Source: Liolophura sinensis (taxonomy: Eukaryota; Mollusca; Polyplacophora; Chitonida; Chitonidae). Taken from it: a DNA stretch of 64,000 bases. Position 1 is the stretch's first letter, and each line of letters starts with the position of its first letter. The stretch is from contig NC_088299.1 of the NCBI RefSeq assembly GCF_032854445.1, positions 14,749,608 through 14,813,607 of the forward strand. Direction: 5' to 3'. The notes beneath the pieces are model-generated. The model was not told where the DNA came from, did not search any database, and saw only the letters and a list, made by a program, of their open reading frames with translations. Shown here piece by piece: positions 12,101-24,100 of this stretch. A program made the position numbers and the translations under genes.

Positions 12101-15100
12101 GCATTTATGTTTTTGTTGAGTATCGTTTCTATCTAGGTGTATTATAGATTTTGCGTGAGTGAAAATATAGTCTACATGTGTACTGAGTGTTGGAGTTTGC
12201 AGTATGGCTTTATGTTGTGTGTTTGTACAGCTCATGCTCCTGGTTTGGTGACACTCCGCGTTGCTATGGGCGATGGTGTGATATCAAACTCAGTGGTGTT
12301 TGAATACAAAAGATCTGAGAAAAGGGAGTCAACCCCAGCGCATGGGGATTGGTTCTCAATCGATGGTAAGAGAGCTACATGTACATCATATGAAGCCAGT
12401 ACATTTTAAGTGAAAAGAAAGCATTGTAGTAATGCCATTAATCCAAACTAGTGTACATGGACGTTTACTTGTACAGGTAAAGTATAGTTCCTCCATGGCC
12501 AAGGTGGTCAGCATCTAACCATCACAACGACCCAGGAAACTGGGAACCAATGGGTCTCTGTGAGTTCAAGTCCAGCTCATGCTGGCTTCCTCTCCAGGTG
12601 CTCGTGCATTTCCACGAGAAATATTCTTGAGTATGGCATAAAACACCATTCAAATAAATAAATAAATACATGTATTAAAATACCTTCACTTTTTTTAAAA
12701 CTTGATTAAATGCATTTGTTGGTCTATTTGGGGACACTTTATGCCTGGACAGAAAATTCTTGTGAAGTGCGTCATGTCGTGTGAACTAATACATCGTATG
12801 TTAAGAGCTATTACATGTATACATTAAGAGCTATTCTGATTGAAATAAATGGTTTTGAAACAAGAATGAAAACCTTTGGAAGTCATCAGAGCCCTATGTC
12901 TCTGTCAATATGATTTTATGTTTAAATATTTAATATTTCATTCTACTCGAGAACATATTCAAAACAGTGCAAAGTGAAGATGCATGTATTTAAATTGAAA
13001 ATAGTTGTGTGTCTGATGATAACTACTTTATTTTCTTTTTCCTTTAAAGTGAAGGGCACAAGATTTTTTGGACTCTTGGTTTGAAGTGAAATGAAATGAA
13101 ATGTACACATGTTGTTTTTAGCAGTTCATTTTATCCTTTTATTTGAGTTTTTTGTGTGTTGTGTTGCAAATTTCAGAGAGCCAGTTACAGTTGATGTTAC
13201 TAGACCGTTTTGAACAGCTGGAGAAGCGTCTGGGGTCAAGCTGTTCCAGCAAGGAAGCCCCTGGACCTTCTGAGGTAAGCTTACTACCTGAATATCACAG
13301 GTGTGCCTCCACAGGTGTGCCTCCACAGGTGTGCCTCCACAGGTGTGCCTCCACAGGAACATTGTGATGTTCATGAACATAACTGATTTTGTCCACAGAG
13401 TCTCACCTTCATCTCAAGTCTTCATGTGAAGTAAAGTTACCAAACTTACACTACACATCCACTTTTTCATGAAGAGAGAAAAAAAAAACATATTAATTCC
13501 AGTGACATTGGCCAGTTTCTTCATGGTTATTTTACGGGCTCCAGTAGCTCAGTTGGTAGAGCATGCGTGTCGGGGGCGGTAGATCCAGGGTCAATCCTGG
13601 GTTGTGTCATGCCTAAGATCTTAGAAGAGGAAGTGGTAACTTCTTAGCTTGGCATTCAGCATTAAAGGGATGACTGGTTGACCCGTTGTAAAGGGCTTGA
13701 AAATGCATTGTTATTTAAAGTTTTAATTTTCAGCCACAAAAAACAATCATGTGTCACTAACTCACACATGAATTATTAGTTATCCCTTAACTTATGATGC
13801 CAAATAAAAAACACACAGTGATGCGAAAGGTAAGCTGGTAAATGGGCGCTCTGATTGAATGTGTTTCATCTGTATTTTGTAACTAATAACACTACTATCT
13901 CGTCACAAACTTTCACCTGTCTTTCACACTGGTTGGCCAAGTTCACTGTAGACAAACCTTTAAAGGGTGAGGACGAAGGCTCCAAAATTTGTTTACTGTT
14001 CTTACAGCTGAGAGGTGTTAAAATTGGCGCAAGTATTTTCTGTCATCAGTTTCTGTATTCTCCAAATCTTGATATTCTTACTTGAACTGTATTTCCAGTT
14101 ACCTGAGAAGCCTACAGACAGCGAAGCTCAGTTAATGCGCTACTGTAACTTCTTGCGTGTGCGACCTTGGTTGACCTCTGACCCCATTCCTAAGCTGGGT
14201 ATAACAGGTGGAACACTGTTGCACCTAGCGGCCGCCCTGGGGTACCACAAGTTAATTGACCAGCTGATCAAGTGGAGGTAAAATTACCTTGATTAGTGTC
14301 TAAATATATTTACGGGAATAAATGCCTCCTTTAGTTCATAAAACTCTATCATATTACTATTAAATAACAGGTGTGTTTGAGCTAAAGTGGACATACTACC
14401 CAGATTTAACCTAATTAACAGCCATAAGTCCTTGCAAGTTGTCTGTATGACTCTGAACTGAAGTGTGTTCAATTCATGTAAGCCCGTGCTGTGTTTTTTT
14501 CCATTGTAAGATCTGAGAGTGGGAGTGCAGTGCTAAGCGCTGAAGTGGATGCTCAAGATCTGGACAATTTCTCTGCAACTCCTCTGGTATGTCACTGATC
14601 TGCTCCGTTCGTCGACATGTCATTCAGCAGTGTAATACACTTTGATTGATGACTAGTATCTAAATTTTATATCTGTCTCATTTAATCCAAAGCATATTTT
14701 TCGCTGCGGCTGATTGGTGGATTTGTCAGGTGCAGGTATTAAAGTTCCTCCAATCATAACCGTGGCACCTGTGATATAAGGTCACACCAATTTTATTTTG
14801 TGTTCTTAACTGCAAAACATTTAAAAATCCATAAACACCAAAAAAAATGTGAGTTTGCGTTTTTATTAAGACTGATCTTGATGGGTTTTTTTGTGATTTT
14901 CTTTTTTGTTGGCATGATACTTCAGTGGCGGTTGCACTTTGGTGGTATGGACTCACCCTGCCACAAGAAGTCAAATGACTAAAATATTGTTATGTGGGAC
15001 GTAAAACCCAAGAGTACGTACATACGTATACACCGAAATACGTGTAGTGACAAGTACAGATGTAACTCTGAGTATGTTTGATTACTTCTTGTCTTGGCCA

Positions 15101-18100
15101 TGTGGGTATGTTTGTGTTCAGATGTGGGCTTGTGCTCGAGGCCATGTGGACTGTGCCCTTTTCCTGTATCACTGGTCAAGTGAGGCGGTCAAACTGTGTA
15201 ACAAGGCTGGTCAGTCAGCCTCCGATGTGGCTAGAGAGAACGGTCACCTCCACCTGGCTGACCTCCTGGATTCTCTTGAGCAGGACACCATCATGCAGAC
15301 AGACTCTGCACAGTAAGTACAGCCGGCCTAATTTTAACTGGAAGTGTACAACTCTCAATATTAGAGTTTTTGCTTCACAGCATGGTGGGGCAGATCAGTG
15401 CATTTTAACATGAGCGGGTATATACAATAATGAAAATAATTCACAAATAATGGTTTTAATTTCCTGTCCGATGGATAATATATCCACCCACGTGAAAAAT
15501 ACACTGATTTGCTCCAGCTTCACACAAAGATGTTGTAACGTCTGAGTTCGAAAGCTTCGTATTCCATCAACTGCGAGCTACTGGAAAGCAACGGCATTAC
15601 ATGTCAAGAGCTAAATGTGAATAGCCACATCATAAAATATACCTGCACAATTTGGATATAGATCTTAACAGATTTGAGAAGTTTTCCCAAACTATGTTAC
15701 TGCTCAAACTGTGACATCATGCATAAATGTAGTGATGTAATTATCAGCTGTTTGTCAATCAGGCTCGGCCTGGACGGCTCACTACCCGGTCTCGCCTCTT
15801 TCATCCTGGATTCCCCGCCGAAGGAAGACAGCTGCCCCCTACCCCAGAAGCCTGTGATAGCCCCTCACCCCCAGACTAGCTATGAAGCCAGCCCTGGAAC
15901 CTCGGCACCACTAACCAGCCTCCACATTGATATTCCTGCACCAGCTCCCTATCACGCACAATCAAAGCTGGTACGCCGGTTCTCAGAACAATCAGGCACC
16001 AGCATGTTGAGAAGGCGCCTTAATAAGCGCTTTTCCATGGAGGTGTTCCCAGACTCTACTCTGACAGACTCAGATTTTTGCTCAAATCAAGATATGACCG
16101 CTCCCCAATCTTTACGCATTGCTAATTCTGAGCCAGATTTGGGGGCTAATGTTAATGCCCTGTCAGGGGGAGATAATCCTATGATCTCAGAACATTGCCC
16201 AGAGGCTACCTCCCCTGATCTGTTTCTTCATACCGACTCTTTATTGGGAATTCATCGACTGGCTGACCCAGATGACACTGTTTTTTCGATGGGAACACGT
16301 GGATTTCCTTTACTCACGTCGCAACAGGTGTCATCTGGCAATCAGGTTGTTGCTATGGATACAGGTAAGTTACTTTGCTGTTGAAAGATTTTTGATGGGG
16401 TGTATTGCAGATAATTTTCATCTGAAAACTGGAACAGAGAAACTAAATCTCCGATATGAAAGTTTTTAGGATATATTTAGAATTCAAGATTTTTTATGCT
16501 AAATGAAAGACTGATTTCCTGGGTAAACATAGAAGTTTAGTTAATTTTGTACGTAACTAAGCCATTACTCAAATAGTTTTCTGCTTTCATCTCTTTATGT
16601 TGACACAGCATATGTTGTTTATCTTGCTCAGTTTAAAAGTACAATAGCAAACATCCAGTGTAAAGATGCAGTGTTCACGACTCTGTTTCCAGATGAGATT
16701 TCATCGGTTCGGAGTGACAGCCCATTCATTGATGTAGAGAAGGTGTCTTCTGATGACGACGAGATTCCTCACTTAGTGGATCAGGCTGCTAACCTCGGTA
16801 CATTCCTCATAAACGCTATCGTGCATATTGATATAGTCCTTAATTTAGTCTCTGAAATAGGCTCAACCTATGTAGTCTCTGAAATAGGCTCAGCCTATGC
16901 AGTCTCTGAAATAGGCTCAACCTATGTAGTCTCTGAAATAGGCTCGACCTATGTAGTCTCTGAAATAGGCTCGACCTATGTAGTCTCTGAAATAGGCTCG
17001 ACCTATGTAGTCTCTGAAATAGGCTCGACCTATGTAGTCTCTGAAATAGGCTCGACCTATGTAGTCTCTGAAATAGGCTCAACCTATGTAGTCTCTGAAA
17101 TAGGCTCGACCTATGTAGTCTCTGAAATAGGCTCAACCTGTGCCAACTGTATGCAACATGTACGTTTAGCAGTAGTTAGAAATTTAATTGTTCAGAGTTC
17201 AGTCATTCACTCAACGTTTGAATTCCTCCTATATATTTAGCTCAGTGAAATTTAAATTGTGGTTACCCTCAACAATGTTAACCAGTTAAGTGTGAAATTT
17301 GAAAACATTTCGAAAGACTTTAAAGATTAAAATGTAGGTATGAGGTTGTACATGTATAAACTTAAGAAATTATAAAGTAACCTGCTTTGATGTGATAGCA
17401 TTCCTTTAATATTCATACACATGTACTGTCAGTTGTTGGACGTGTTGAGCATTTAGGGTCTCTGAATGTGAGGTCATACCACAACACTGGCGGCTCTTAT
17501 CATACAGCAGTACTGGTTTCTATTATCATACTGCAATATCGCTTGCTGTTATCAGGAGAAGGCACTTCTGCTGACGGACAGAACCAGATGGTGACATTAG
17601 CCAATCAGATCATTGCAGCCATGCCAGAGAGAATCAAATCCTCTCCCAGTTGTTGTGATGAGGGTGTGGTAACAGAGTGTCACCGTGGCCGCAGTGAGTC
17701 TCACAGCTCGATCACATCCCAGAGCTCACCCCCTGCCTCTCTGTATGGTGACGACTCTGGAATTTCCACACCCCTGGGGGAGGGGCTCAGCTTTGAGGAT
17801 TACAGGTAAGCCCCTTCACGATAACACTGGGACTGGAAAGTAGATTGAGTCGTGAGTACAGGAAATAATGTCACACCTAATTCATACCTGGTAGCTGCTA
17901 AGCTGACTCCATGCTAACTAGATCTGAAGCAACACCTACATCCAGCCCACCTGGCAACTGTTCGGTTACCCATCAGAAGCATTGTTTCAAAACACGTGTA
18001 AAGCAAAAAACAGGTGAGGAGCCCAAAAGATGGAAGCAGGATTTAAATGTGACAAATAGTGAACAGGTTTGGAACATATCTAGTTAGCGACAATACTGGG

Positions 18101-21100
18101 AGCTGCGACTAAAAACTTTCCTAGCAACCTGCAGATTGTCGTAGGTTTCTACCAGGCTTGGCCTGATTTCCTCCCACCATAATGCTGGCCGCTGTCATAT
18201 AAGTGAAATATTGTTGAGTATGGCGTGTAACATCAATCTGATAAATATATAAATTCAACTTAATGATATTGAATTTGACGCTGTCTTGTTCTTAGAAATA
18301 ATAAGTTGTTTTATTCAGCCCTTTATTCTGATGTTTCAAGAAAAATCTCAGTGATTTCTGCTCTTTGTGGTGGTACATTGTTTACGTGTCATAAGAAAAG
18401 TGTTTCAGCAGCTTTTCACCAGTGTAGTTGCTGTGAGCTCAATTCCTGCTGTTTCCTCCCTCCATAACGATGGCTGCCATCGTACAAGTGAATTATTCTT
18501 TGGTACGGCATAAATAAGTTTGTTACACACAAGTTATACTTAAGAAGTAACCAGTATATATGTGTGTTTGAAACAGGTACCGTGACATTGACACTCCAGC
18601 CTCGTCCCTAAGCCCAGATTCCACCTGCCTGCCCAGCCCCTACAGCCCCTACAACTTCCAGCTGGACTCTCCCCCACCCACCACAGCAGACTTTAATGAG
18701 TACTTCAATGCCCCCACCACCTATATGGAGAAGGACTTCTCTCAGCTCACTCTGTCAGGTGAGTACACCCCATCCAAGTGGGGCTGTGGCCTGTGCAAAC
18801 ACTTGGGTACATCCTGTGGATATAGGAAATATACATGTATGTGTATTAGGATGCTTGTGTATGTCTTTCAGAGAAGTAAGAAAATATGAATCAAAAACTA
18901 GGGAAAGTTTTAAGGTTTTAAAAGAGGAGACAACAAATAATACAAGTTGATTTATTTAGGAAGATGTGTGATGCTTTTTAAACTTCCTGTGGTATACTTT
19001 AATTAATGCTTATATACAATTTATCTAGTGTTGTGTTTTGTGTTTGAATGTATGTACTGTTTTAGCAGCTGTGACTGATGTATTTGTGTGACACATCTGT
19101 ATTAAAACTATCAAGAAGAATTCCATAGAAAGGGCCGGAGTTTTACCGCCAGTTTATTTCCTCCGTGCCTAATGGTAAGATTCCAGCCCTTTCTCCAGGT
19201 AGGTGTGGCCTATTTATGAATATTAACAAAAGGTGTGTAAACCAAACCCTAACCATATCTCCTAACCTTAACAGTAAAAACATTATTTCCAGTGATGACG
19301 TGTTTCATTGATATTCATGAATAACCTACACCTACCTGGAGAAAGGGTTGGAATCTTACCACTGCCAGAAAATAATCCGATTTGATATGACTAATTTCAA
19401 TGCAGTGCTTTGGCATTCTAATTTAGACGGAGTTGTCCCCCATTCCCAAACGTTTTATAATGCTGGTGAACAGGGTTGTCCTTGGGACATTTGTTCTGAT
19501 TTGACTTGCTTTTTCAGAAGTCTGTGAGCAATTAGGTTTGTTGAATGATTTTATCAACTAAGAGATTTGGCCAATTTTGTTTGTGCTAAATATTTTTTTG
19601 AATACCTTTGGACTTGATGAATCTAAAACAAGAAACTTTAATTTTAGGCTGACCAGTCCAAAATGTGATTGTTTTAGGTTTTAACTGATTGCATGGCTCT
19701 TCATGCTGGATGTATTGCAGATTAAATTTTTGGCTTGACGTGCATATATTTTGAATGTGAAATGTCAGAGTTGTGTTTAGTACTTACTGTCCAACTATTT
19801 GTTCTTGATTTCAGATCATGAACAGAGGAAACTCTATGAGGCAGCCAAGTTGATTCAGAATGCTTTTCGAATATACCGCGACAAACAACAGCAGCAGCAG
19901 CAGCTTCAGAAAGAAATTGAGGCAGCCATTTTGATCCAAAGCTACTACAGACGCTACAAACAGGTCTGATGTAACAACCGGAAATAGTTTCCCACAGTTG
20001 TATTAATATGGTCATACATGGAAAGGTCTGCTAGCAACATGCGAATGGTCGTGGGTTTCCTCCTGGGCTCCACAGATTTAGCCAGAATTTGAAATGTGAA
20101 TGTGAAATTTGTAATAATAGGGCATCTGAAAGACACTGAGACACTCTTCAGGCTAAACCTATGCTGTGCTCTGATCAGTTTCCCCCACCATTATACTTGC
20201 TGCTGTCATACAAGTGAAATATTCTTGAGTATGGTGTAAAGCACCAATCAGATCAATAAACTAACGTTATTTGTAGTGATTTCACTCTATATCTGAAGCG
20301 ATCAATATATTTCATTGATTTGTTCATTATAGATTCAACGTTAATTCCACATGAAATTGTAGGTATGTCACCGGTATTCCAAAGTCCAGTGTTTTAATGA
20401 TCTCTAGTTTGAATGAAATGACTTGCTGCTAGGCATTTAGTCAGTATGTTGCTATGTTCCTAACAGTACATCTACTACAAGAAGATGACACAGGCAGCCG
20501 TCCTGATCCAGAGTCAGTTCAGGAGTTACTCTGCTCAGAAGCGTTACAAGAAAAGCCGCGACGCTGCCGTGGTTATCCAGAACCAGTACAGGACGTACAA
20601 ACAGCACGAGCGCTTCAAAAAGAGCCGAAATGCTGCCGTCATTATACAGCAGCGATTCAGGTGCAGTGCATTTGTCCCATTGGTTCTTCATGTAAACACA
20701 CACGAAACATTGAGGAGCCTGTTTCCTTGGTATCAGTAATGCAAATGCCCTGAAATTATGCCGAGAAAATTACAATTTTAGGGACAAATAAACGTAATAA
20801 AAAAATTCCTTTTGTTGCTAAGGCTTTAGCATTTCAGGTAGGATATCATCCCACCTCCCAGGCAAACCATGGGAGAGACAGATCCAGGGTAAATCCTGGG
20901 TCGAGTCACATCTAAGACCTTAAAAGAGGAAGTTGTCACTTTCTCGCTTGGCGTTCAGCGTGCAATGACTGGTTGACCTGTATCAGTACAAGGGCTCAGG
21001 CGGAGCGGCTTACTTGCCTTCGGTAAGTCGCCTCAGTGAAGCAGCACTAGGTAAAAGAGCGGTGGAAATCGATCCTGCAACAAGGAGGCACATTACATGC

Positions 21101-24100
21101 ACTCTAAGGTTTTTTTTGTGGTCATATGACTGAAAAATTGTTGAGTACAACATTAAACCCAAAGCACTCACTCACTAACAAACAAACCTCAACACACCTT
21201 TTTAAGATCAATATAACTTTGAGAATGAGGCAGAATTCATATTTTTGTCATGAGAGAATTTTTAGGTTATCTGCTATAAAGCCGGTTGTGAAGAGGAGCA
21301 TGGACTGTTTGCATTAAAAGGACTACAAGTTGATCTTAAATCTTTTGTTTAGTATCTGATATCACCATAAAGAGTATTATTTTAATATAGGATTGTAATT
21401 TCAGATTTAAAACAAGTGAAACTCCATTGTAGAACCAACACTGACAGCCAGGCAGTACTGGCTTCCCAGATACTATTCAGACAGTTATTTTCCCTGAATG
21501 TGTCCGGGTTAAATGTGAGTTAAATCTTGTTGGTTGCTCAGTACGGCAATGGGCTTTGAGAGAGCAAAGGAAGGTTCTCATAGTTGACAGCATTTTTCCT
21601 CACTGTTTGTGTATATCACTGTCATGATCGACTGTTAAAAGTCTAATGTTGTTGTGCAGGAACCACTACCAGAGGAAACAAAACCAGGAGATGGCATCTA
21701 ACCTGCTCCAGATGGCTTCTGAGTCCAATGATAAGTATGTAACACTTCACTCTCAAAATGTTACCTGTTATGTTACATGGCACCAAAATTCGAATTTGAA
21801 CAACCTTTTGATTTCCATGTAACAAAAAAATGCGACGTGATGAATTTGGAGTAAATGATCAAATATAAAATGAAATTAAAATATCAAGTTTTTCTGGTTA
21901 ACCCATACAGACCATGCTCTTGTTAAACGTTGCTATAAATTGTAAGTTTTCATTCAGTCATTTCAAGTTGGCAGATCATGATAACGTTGTATTACTGTAT
22001 AAATCTGCGGATTTGCAGTATTATAGATATTTACATTGTGTTGTGTGAAGCATGACGTAACTGTACTAATTAAGCATGGGTTTTATGGTAACATCTTGAC
22101 CTCCTGACCTCCTGACCTGTGAGATTGTGGATGATACTTTTTGTTGATAGATTATTCTTGCTGGGGTTGTTTGATTAAGGTACTGTGTGATACTGGTTGC
22201 CTTATAGATTCCTTGTAGATGATCTCATTCAATCCCTGCTATTAGATTGAACTGTTAAGCTAACTTCAAATGCTAGCATGACGTTTGTAGACTGTCTAAT
22301 ACACATTATACTCTGAATTATTAAGGATAAAACACCTGTAAATTAGCAGGTGTCTTTGTGTTTGCAGGTAAGTTCAGTGTTACAGGAACTTCTTACAAAT
22401 ATGTCACAAACTGATGGAAAATCCGGTGAAAAATTACCTAAATCAGCAATAATTTTGTAGAATTTGTCACAGACTGTCATGCTGCTATACTTAGTTGGTG
22501 AATAGAAATTTTACAATAAATCACAAACATGTGTAACTCCACATGATTTTTAACCAACTAATTGACTTCATGTGCTACAGTCCGTACAGCCAGGTGATAA
22601 GCTGGTGAAAAGTTCCATGAAATAATAGGTGATTTACTCCAGTTATTTTGAAGTTTTCTCTATGCTTTATGCCTATTATTCTTTCATCATTAGTCACTTA
22701 GTCCTTTAGTCATTTACATGTAACCAGTAGTGGTGCTGAAGCTGTGGTTGGTGGTGCAATTTTTTTCTTTTTTTTTTTAAATGAATGCAGTTGTCAAAGT
22801 AAATGAACTATCAGGGGTTCATGAAAGGTGATGAGTACTTGGGGGTTCTTGGGGCGGGGCAGGGCAGGGTAGAGTGAAGCAGGAAGGGCATGGGTGGATT
22901 GGTTACTGGTTTCTGTTACCTAGACTTTGTGATAATCTGATTACCTCCACATGCTGCCTCCCACAGGGATGTTTGGACAATGATGCATTTCTACAGGGTA
23001 CGTTCTCATCTCCTCTATAAGTGGCTACACAGTTTTGTTATGCTGTATGCACATGTCTTCTTCTGAATTCTCACATCTTCCAAGCTGGATTTCATCATTC
23101 TGTGGTGTTTGTAGTGATCAGGTTGTCTGTCAGTCAGGTGTGTTGTCATTATTGCTTACCATACAGGAAATTATGCACAAACATCTACCTGGGCATTAAG
23201 ATTTCAAATACCTGATGTCTACCAAGAGTTCCTGTTGTCCTCTGTGATCAGCTACACGTATATAATCACCAGCATCTGTCCTGAATAATTAGCTCAACAG
23301 TATGCTGTGACTGGCTCAACAGTGTGCTATGCTCTATAATTACATGCACTTTAACAATAGACTGTCCTCCATAATTATGTCCACCGTAATTTGCTCATCA
23401 CCGTAATTAGCTCAACAAAATTCTGTGCACCATAATTTGCTCAAGATGCTAAGAACCATATCACTTCAACAGTACACTGTTGAATAATTTGCTAAAAATA
23501 AGCTGTATGCCATAATTAGCGCCATAATACCCTGTGCATTATGACTACATATAGCTCAGCAACATCCATAATGTGCTTACAACTGCTTCCCTTGATGCTT
23601 ACATTTGTACTTTCCCTGTATGGAGGCAATAGACGATGGAGCACATTTTGAAGTTTAACAGTGTGGTGTGTGTAAACCCTCCCACGTCTTCTGTTCTCAT
23701 GTCTCACTGGGTCATGATTTCTATGTGCAGTTGTAGTTTGTCACTTACATACGTAGATGTGTTTTGTAATAGTACAAGAACATTCCTGTATTCGATCTTC
23801 ATTTAAAAATATTCAGTTTAATTTTTCCTTGTTGTTTCTGGGCTGGGGTTTCTGGGCGGGGGCTCTGCTGCATGAATGTGATACATGTACATGTAAATCT
23901 GCTAGATCAACTCCGATCTCATCCTAAATCCCACCAAGGAATCCTCAGGGTAATAGATATTGATTTTTCAAATTAGTTTCCAAACTAGCTTATCAGTTGG
24001 AGTTCATACTTGAAGGAAAAAATTCCATAAGGCTATGTTTGAAACAGGAAGGTTGTAAATGGTGTATTTGCTCACTTCTGGTTTACCCAGACTCACCACA

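Noticed and set aside
13536..13610. tRNA gene
   Set aside because: A- and B-box-like words are present but the cloverleaf is not closed, and the sequence continues into a family-B SINE body shared with other loci.
16840..17136. Minus-strand repeat protein (SLFQRLHRS units)
   Set aside because: It is a by-product of the 27-bp array, which is open on both strands. No start context or splice sites support a gene.
22966..23092. Possible extra or alternative last CAMTA exon (CACAG|GATGTTTGGACAATG..., reading [19 protein letters not shown])
   Set aside because: It has a usable acceptor in phase and faint resemblance to the vertebrate segment after the last IQ motif, but its donor would leave the wrong phase for exon 28037, and homology is too weak. 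Left as an untested alternative terminal exon.
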